Below, piece by piece: positions 7,286-10,863 of a DNA stretch of 10,863 bases. A program made the translations under genes and the position numbers. This DNA comes from an uncultured Clostridia bacterium (GTDB lineage: Bacteria; Bacillota; Clostridia; Oscillospirales; CAG-272): contig CAMOLD010000037.1 of the NCBI GenBank assembly GCA_946618395.1, forward strand, positions 1 through 10,863, written 5' to 3'. Numbering within the stretch: the stretch's first letter is position 1; the number at the start of each line of letters is the position of its first letter. Under the pieces are notes generated by a model. It did not search any database. It saw nothing but the letters and a program-made list of their open reading frames with translations, and was not told the origin of the DNA.

Positions 7286-8065
7286 TTAAATTTTTTCAAA
7301 CGTCATCGGTCGGGAATCCGGGATTTGGCGTAAAATACCGAGCTTTGCAAGCACGCGGACGGCGGAATAGGAGTCGCGACCGCGCAAACCGGTCAGATTG
7401 GAGAAGACCGAAACGGGAAAGCGCGTCGGCAAATCGGCAGGGAGCAGGGCGCGAAAATCTGCGGGGGAGGAGAACACTTCCTCGCCCAACAGGTCGGTGG
7501 GAATGCGCTCATAGCGCCGGGTGTGACGCTTGGGGATGCGCTCGGCCGGGTTCAAAAGCCGGAAATCGCAAACCTCCAAAAGGAGCGTGCGAAAACAGAG
7601 CCGCTCGTTTGGCAGCAGGGAAAGGAGCGGATAAAGCTTTGCCAAAAGGTGAATTGGTTTTTCAATTCCGCCAACGCGCCGGGCGGGGGAAACCGAGCCG
7701 TCCCCCGGGTCAATCCAGCAAATCGAGCGGCGCGCAACCAGCGGGTGCGCCACCGTAACGGTGCAGGCGGTGTTTTCCAAAAGGTATTGCAGTTTTTGCT
7801 TCAAAGGGGCAAAATTGCCGGTTTGCACCTCGCAAACCTCATCGCCTATGCGAATATCCAGCAAAAACCGAGTGCCGGGAACGCCAACCTCGTGGAAGTC
7901 GGTGTCATCGCAGAGGTATTTTTTCAGGATGGCGTGCAGGCGCTTTTCCTGCAAGGTGCCAAAGCCGTATTCGCCCTGCGTGCGCGCGGCTGCGGCAGTT
8001 TTCCCGGCAATGCGGCAAAATCGCGCCCGCCGCGCGGGAAAATCCAAATCATCGGTCAAAAACAC
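7286..8065 (-). CDS. Unknown protein with PD-(D/E)XK-like E-x-Q core and C-terminal helix-turn-helix-like segment
   Basis: I do not recognise a named family. With a GTG start at 8065 the protein has 259 residues. Residues 36-52 form a helix with E40; a strand FLLDIRIG follows with D70, then VCEVQTGNF with E79 and Q81, and a basic helix LKQKLQYLLE. This E...D...E-x-Q layout resembles PD-(D/E)XK nuclease folds, in which some branches (for example CoiA-like) have Q where lysine is usual. A basic central part (about 170-185) has KRHTRRYER. Residues 216-246 (FPVSVFSNL to LAKLGILRQ) look like a winged-helix or helix-turn-helix segment. DNA binding or cleavage is inference only. The frame stays open to an ATG at 8242, but those extra 59 codons mostly cover the palindromic repeat and lack a ribosome site; AGGAGG at 8074-8079 fixes the GTG. 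Confidence 0.75.
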   Translation of the reverse strand: MFLTDDLDFPARRARFCRIAGKTAAAARTQGEYGFGTLQEKRLHAILKKYLCDDTDFHEVGVPGTRFLLDIRIGDEVCEVQTGNFAPLKQKLQYLLENTACTVTVAHPLVARRSICWIDPGDGSVSPARRVGGIEKPIHLLAKLYPLLSLLPNERLCFRTLLLEVCDFRLLNPAERIPKRHTRRYERIPTDLLGEEVFSSPADFRALLPADLPTRFPVSVFSNLTGLRGRDSYSAVRVLAKLGILRQIPDSRPMTFEKI

Positions 8066-8073
8066 CTCAAACA

Positions 8074-8079
8074 CCTCCT
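8074..8079 (-). promoter_or_regulatory. Ribosome binding site that decides the GTG start at 8065
   Basis: AGGAGG on the minus strand stands 8 bases before GTG (8065-8063). A TTG two codons later is 14 bases away, and the upstream ATG at 8242 has no comparable site. The GTG start removes 59 spurious residues, 48 of them from the repeat. Confidence 0.8.
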
Positions 8080-8100
8080 TTCGGCAAAAAGCATTGAAAG

Positions 8101-8267
8101 TTCGCGCGGAGCGCGAAGGAAGACCTTGGGGCGTTGCCCCAAACCCTACCAACTTTTTAGAAAAAGTTGGATCAAAAACTTTCAAAAAAGTTTTTGTCCC
8201 TCTTTTTTCAAAAAGAGGGTGAGGTGTGGAGCAAAGCTCCACGACCTTTTTTCGCGCTCCGCGCGAA
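8101..8267. repeat. 167-bp palindrome-chain intergenic element with exact 17-bp inverted ends
   Basis: The element begins with TTCGCGCGGAGCGCGAA (8101-8117) and ends with its exact reverse complement (8251-8267); each end is itself a 7-pair hairpin. Between them lie five more hairpins in a row: 8126-8142 (7 pairs), 8149-8170 (up to 10), 8173-8196 (10), 8198-8219 (9) and 8226-8242 (7). Almost every base belongs to a stem. It starts four bases after the stop of the 109-residue gene and ends 21 bases before the next ribosome site. The form fits a non-autonomous mobile or dispersed intergenic repeat that also ends or stabilises transcripts. It has no coding capacity of its own. That it has other copies in the genome is inference. 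Confidence 0.85.
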
Positions 8268-8271
8268 TCTA

Positions 8272-8601
8272 TTACCGGTAATAAACGTAATAAACCACAA
8301 TGGTGCGGACGGCGCCGCCGTGTTCCAGGTCGGGGGCGGTGATGGTTACGCCGTCCTTGGAGAGCAGTTCCCAGGCGTCCATTTCGTCAATGTTGCAACG
8401 AAAGAGGGTGCCGGTTGAGGAATGGACAAGCAGTTCGCCGTCCCGTTTGGCAAGCGCGCCCTCGCGCCCGATGACCTCGTCGGTCTCGCCGCGCTTTTCG
8501 GTGATGTAGCGGATATGGTGACCGCAAATCTTTTCCGCCATTTCGCGGCGGTAGGCGCGGCTGCCGGGTTTAGGATTTTTGTGAAAGAGCTTCTTGAACA
8601 T
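8272..8601 (-). CDS. Small conserved-looking protein of unknown function, 109 residues
   Basis: The ATG at 8601 has AGGAG (8608-8612) 6 bases away; the longer open frame to 8736 overlaps the upstream gene deeply and has no better site. The N-terminus is basic (MFKKLFHKNPKPGSRAYRRE), then about 70 residues that look like a beta-rich domain: HHIRYIT, EVIGREGALAKRDGELLV, LFRCNIDEMDAWELL, GVTITAPDLE and a C-terminal strand ending YYVYYR. No signal peptide or membrane helix is seen, and I know no function. Its first 32 bases overlap the end of the methyltransferase gene, so translation is probably coupled and it is the last gene of that operon. The palindromic element follows its stop. Confidence 0.8.
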   Translation of the reverse strand: MFKKLFHKNPKPGSRAYRREMAEKICGHHIRYITEKRGETDEVIGREGALAKRDGELLVHSSTGTLFRCNIDEMDAWELLSKDGVTITAPDLEHGGAVRTIVVYYVYYR

Positions 8602-9754
8602 GGTGTTCTCCTGCCAAAAAAGTTTTTGCCGACTGGTAGTTTTGCCAAAGCGTTTTCGCCTCGTCACCCGCCGGGTCGAAGTTTTTGCGCCTGACGCCGC
8701 GCAAAAGAATGTTTTTGGGTGTTTCCTCGGGGTCAATCAATTCCAGCGCGGCAACCGTGTAGCCGCAGGCTTCCAGATATTTTAAGCGGAGCGCGTCGGT
8801 TGCGGCGTCGCAGAATTTTTGGCGCAGCATGGAATATTCCGCAAGGAACCCGAGCGCGGGGCAATCCAGGTTGTGGTTGAGTTCGTGGTGGCAGCAGGGG
8901 GTGGAAAGAATGACGTCCGCCCCGAAGGCGACCGCGCGGGAAAGCACCAGGTCGGTGGCGGTATCGCAGGCATGGAGCGAGAGGACGAGATGCACGTGCT
9001 CCCCGGCTTCATAGGCGGCAACGTTGCCAAACAGGAATTCCAACCCGGCAAAGCCCAGTTTTTGCGCCGCCGAGTTGCAAAAATCGATGACATCGGGTTT
9101 GAGGTCCACACCCGTCATGCGGACGGTGCGCCCCAGCACGTTTGCAAAATAATGGTAGGCGGCAAAGGAAAGGTAGCTTTTGCCGCAGCAAAGGTCGCAA
9201 ATGCGGAGTTCGCCCTCTTTGGGCAGGTAGGGCAGGCAATCGCGGATCAGCTCCAAAAAGCGGTTGATTTGCCGGAATTTTGCCTGCTTTTTATCATAGA
9301 CGCGCCCGTTCTCATCGCTCACGCCCAACAGGCGCAAAAAGGGTTCGCCGCCCGAGAGGATGCGCGCTTTTTGGCGGTCGTTCTTGGCAATGTTGACGCG
9401 CGGCGGCTCTTTGCCGGCAAGCGCGCGGTGCAGTTTTTCGCCGCCAATAAGGGTCACTTTGCCGGCTTTGGAGCGCCGTAGTTCGCATTCTCCCGCCGAG
9501 GTGATGAGGTTGACCTGCCCGTGCGTAGCGATCAGCGCGGCAAGACGGGCGTTGTTTTCGGGGGAGATGTTTTCGTGGACCGCCTTGTTGTCGGCAAGGA
9601 AGGTTTCGGCTTGCAAAAGGGTTTTCCTGCCGATGGCGCGCGGGGTCAGCACGGTTTTTTGCTCGGCTTTGTTTTCCGGCTTGGAGAACACGGCTTTGAC
9701 GAGCGCCTGCTTGAAAAAAGCGAGCAACAAAAGGTCAAGCAGAGCGGTTTCCAT
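8570..9754 (-). CDS. SAM-dependent methyltransferase, Methyltransf_32-like
   Basis: The 394-residue protein has an N-terminal region of about 180 residues before the Rossmann-type methyltransferase core. Motif I is ICDLCCGKSYLSF (185-197), an acidic motif II is GVDLKPDVID (215-224), and a later strand reads LVLSLHACDTATDLVL (257-272). STPCCHHELNH (284-294) with its cysteine-histidine cluster and ETPKNILLRG (344-353) are typical of the PF13679 (Methyltransf_32, METTL25/RRNAD1-like) group. Substrate is unknown; an RNA or protein target is inference. The N-terminal hydrophobic stretch at 5-20 is too short and charged to be a clear membrane helix. The ATG has AAGGAGAGG upstream. It overlaps the end of plsY by 20 bases and the start of the 109-residue gene by 32, which suggests coupled translation. 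Confidence 0.87.
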   Translation of the reverse strand: METALLDLLLLAFFKQALVKAVFSKPENKAEQKTVLTPRAIGRKTLLQAETFLADNKAVHENISPENNARLAALIATHGQVNLITSAGECELRRSKAGKVTLIGGEKLHRALAGKEPPRVNIAKNDRQKARILSGGEPFLRLLGVSDENGRVYDKKQAKFRQINRFLELIRDCLPYLPKEGELRICDLCCGKSYLSFAAYHYFANVLGRTVRMTGVDLKPDVIDFCNSAAQKLGFAGLEFLFGNVAAYEAGEHVHLVLSLHACDTATDLVLSRAVAFGADVILSTPCCHHELNHNLDCPALGFLAEYSMLRQKFCDAATDALRLKYLEACGYTVAALELIDPEETPKNILLRGVRRKNFDPAGDEAKTLWQNYQSAKTFLAGEHHVQEALSQKS

Positions 9755-10466
9755 CGTCGTCCTCTCCTTTCGGTTTCTTTTTGGAAAATTGCAGTTTGTT
9801 TTCCTTGCCGGCGTAAAGGCGTTTCAAATTGTCCTTATGCCGGTAAACAACGAACACAACCGAAGCAATGGCAAAGGCAACGCTGCCGCCGTCCAACGCG
9901 CCGATGAAAGCGCGTAGAATCAAGGGGTAGAGGAGCGCCGCCATCACCGAGCCGAGCGAGACATAGCGCGTGCCGAGGACGATGACCAGCCAGATGCCAA
10001 ACAGGACGGCAAAGGTCAAAGGGCTTTGGCAAAGGACCACCACGGCAAGGCAGGCAACGCCTTTTCCGCCGCGGAATTTTGCAAAGACCGGGAAGATATG
10101 CCCCAGCACCACGAAAAAGCCGGCAACGGCGCCGCCGGTCATGCCCAAAAAGAGGAAAAATCCCAGCCAATAGGCGATTGCGGCTTTGGAAAGGTCCAAA
10201 ATCAGGGTTGCCGCGGCGGCTTTTTTGCCGAATGCGCGCAACATATTGGTGGTTCCGGCATTGCCGCTCCCCAGCGTGCGCACGTCCTGTTTATAAATCC
10301 CCTTGGAGATGAGAACGGCGGGGTTGATACTGCCCAGCAGATAGGCGGCAACCGCTGTCAACAGGGCTGCGCCAACCAGCAACGCGGCATAGGCAAAGGT
10401 GCCGGAGGTCAGGTTCCACCGGAGGATGAGATATTGCGTCAAATTCCAAACGTTCACGCCGGGCAT
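9735..10466 (-). CDS. plsY: Acyl-phosphate:glycerol-3-phosphate acyltransferase PlsY
   Basis: PlsY is an integral membrane enzyme that moves an acyl group from acyl phosphate to glycerol 3-phosphate, the first step of phosphatidic acid synthesis. The three conserved loops are present: YLLGSINPA (42-50) with GSGNAGTTN (66-74), GHIFPVFAKFRGGKGVA (122-138), and YRHKDNLKRL with GKENK (208-224). Several membrane helices are evident (about 27-47, 85-107, 112-128, 150-166, 170-187, 194-207). At 243 residues it is longer than the usual 190-220, with about 25 extra residues at the N-terminus and a charged C-terminal tail. The start has AGGAG (10473-10477) 6 bases before ATG. It follows the peptidase gene by 19 bases and overlaps the methyltransferase gene, so it lies inside an operon. 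Confidence 0.94.
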   Translation of the reverse strand: MPGVNVWNLTQYLILRWNLTSGTFAYAALLVGAALLTAVAAYLLGSINPAVLISKGIYKQDVRTLGSGNAGTTNMLRAFGKKAAAATLILDLSKAAIAYWLGFFLFLGMTGGAVAGFFVVLGHIFPVFAKFRGGKGVACLAVVVLCQSPLTFAVLFGIWLVIVLGTRYVSLGSVMAALLYPLILRAFIGALDGGSVAFAIASVVFVVYRHKDNLKRLYAGKENKLQFSKKKPKGEDDDGNRSA

Positions 10467-10485
10467 GGTGTTCTCCTTTTTTCGG

Positions 10486-10863
10486 TTAAAGTTCGATCAG
10501 TTCCTTGGGGCTTTGGGTAAAGTCCTGCATACTTCCGTCCGGGCGGATACAGCACATATCCTCAATGCGGCAACCGTAAAGCCCCTCAATATAAATGCCG
10601 GGTTCCACGGTAAAAGTGTTTCCGCGTTCCAGGCGCTTTTCCGGCGAGGCGCCGGGCGCAAGCCGGGGGTTCTCATGAATGAACAGCCCAACGCCGTGCC
10701 CCAGCGAGTGGCCGAACCGCCCGTGGTAGCCCGCGCCCTCAATGATATCGCGCGCGATTTTATCCAGCCCGAAGCAGGAAGCTCCCTCGCGCGCGGCGGC
10801 AATCGCCTCGGTTTGCGCGCGCAGGACGGTGTTGTAGAGCTTTTTCATTTCGGCGTCGGCTTT
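10486..10863 (-). CDS. M24-family peptidase (Xaa-Pro aminopeptidase-like), C-terminal part
   Basis: The frame runs without a stop to the window edge, so the start is beyond 10863; the ATG at 10848 is internal. The visible 125 residues are the C-terminal half of a pita-bread catalytic domain. They hold the GHSLGHGVGLFIHENP segment (51-66) with the metal-ligand histidine, TVEPGIYI (85-92) with a ligand glutamate, and GCRIEDM (97-103) with the second. The two aspartate ligands would lie upstream. The family removes N-terminal residues before proline, or cleaves methionine from new proteins; the HENP and PGIYIEG context favours the Xaa-Pro (prolidase-like) branch. It is the most upstream visible gene of the operon with plsY, 19 bases apart. 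Confidence 0.88.
   Translation of the reverse strand, partial: KADAEMKKLYNTVLRAQTEAIAAAREGASCFGLDKIARDIIEGAGYHGRFGHSLGHGVGLFIHENPRLAPGASPEKRLERGNTFTVEPGIYIEGLYGCRIEDMCCIRPDGSMQDFTQSPKELIEL

Noticed and set aside
8101..8267. CRISPR array or riboswitch in the palindromic region
   Set aside because: The hairpins differ from each other with no regular repeat-spacer pattern, and there is no known aptamer-like core or following gene that suggests a ligand.

Overview
The window looks like a chromosomal segment from an uncharacterised, fairly GC-rich low-GC-phylum relative (Bacillota, class Clostridia, gut-type). The reasons are strong AAGGAGG-type ribosome binding sites, a membrane-anchored RNase Y, a YmdB-family phosphodiesterase, PlsY-type acyltransferase, compact intergenic spaces with U-tract terminators, and a chain-of-palindromes intergenic repeat. 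This placement is inference; there is no rRNA or other taxonomic marker in the window.

Layout. Bases 1-2292 (+) hold the C-terminal 763 residues of a large secreted or surface protein with InlB-type repeats and an unusual two-helix C-terminal membrane anchor. A branched hairpin region separates it from an acyl-ACP thioesterase (2408-3148, +), whose own terminator wraps around its stop codon. A YmdB-family metallophosphoesterase follows (3224-3976, +). It converges on fumC (4068-5432, -) across a bidirectional terminator. Upstream of fumC on the same strand lies rny (5518-7059, -), driven by a promoter with perfect TTGACA and TATAAT boxes 17 bases apart. Next is a GTG-initiated protein of unknown function with a PD-(D/E)XK-like E-x-Q core and a C-terminal helix-turn-helix-like segment (7286-8065, -). 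A 167-bp palindromic repeat with exact 17-bp inverted ends (8101-8267) separates it from a tight minus-strand operon: an M24 peptidase (cut by the window end), plsY, a Methyltransf_32-type SAM methyltransferase and a 109-residue conserved-looking protein, the last three overlapping one another.

Functions. The set is mostly housekeeping: membrane lipid synthesis (PlsY, acyl-ACP thioesterase), RNA decay (RNase Y) and its frequent genomic partner YmdB, central carbon metabolism (fumarase) and peptide turnover. The accessory parts are the surface protein, the palindromic repeat and the possible nuclease. I see no defence island, phage, transposase or CRISPR array. The best candidates for something undescribed are the E-x-Q protein and the palindromic repeat next to it.
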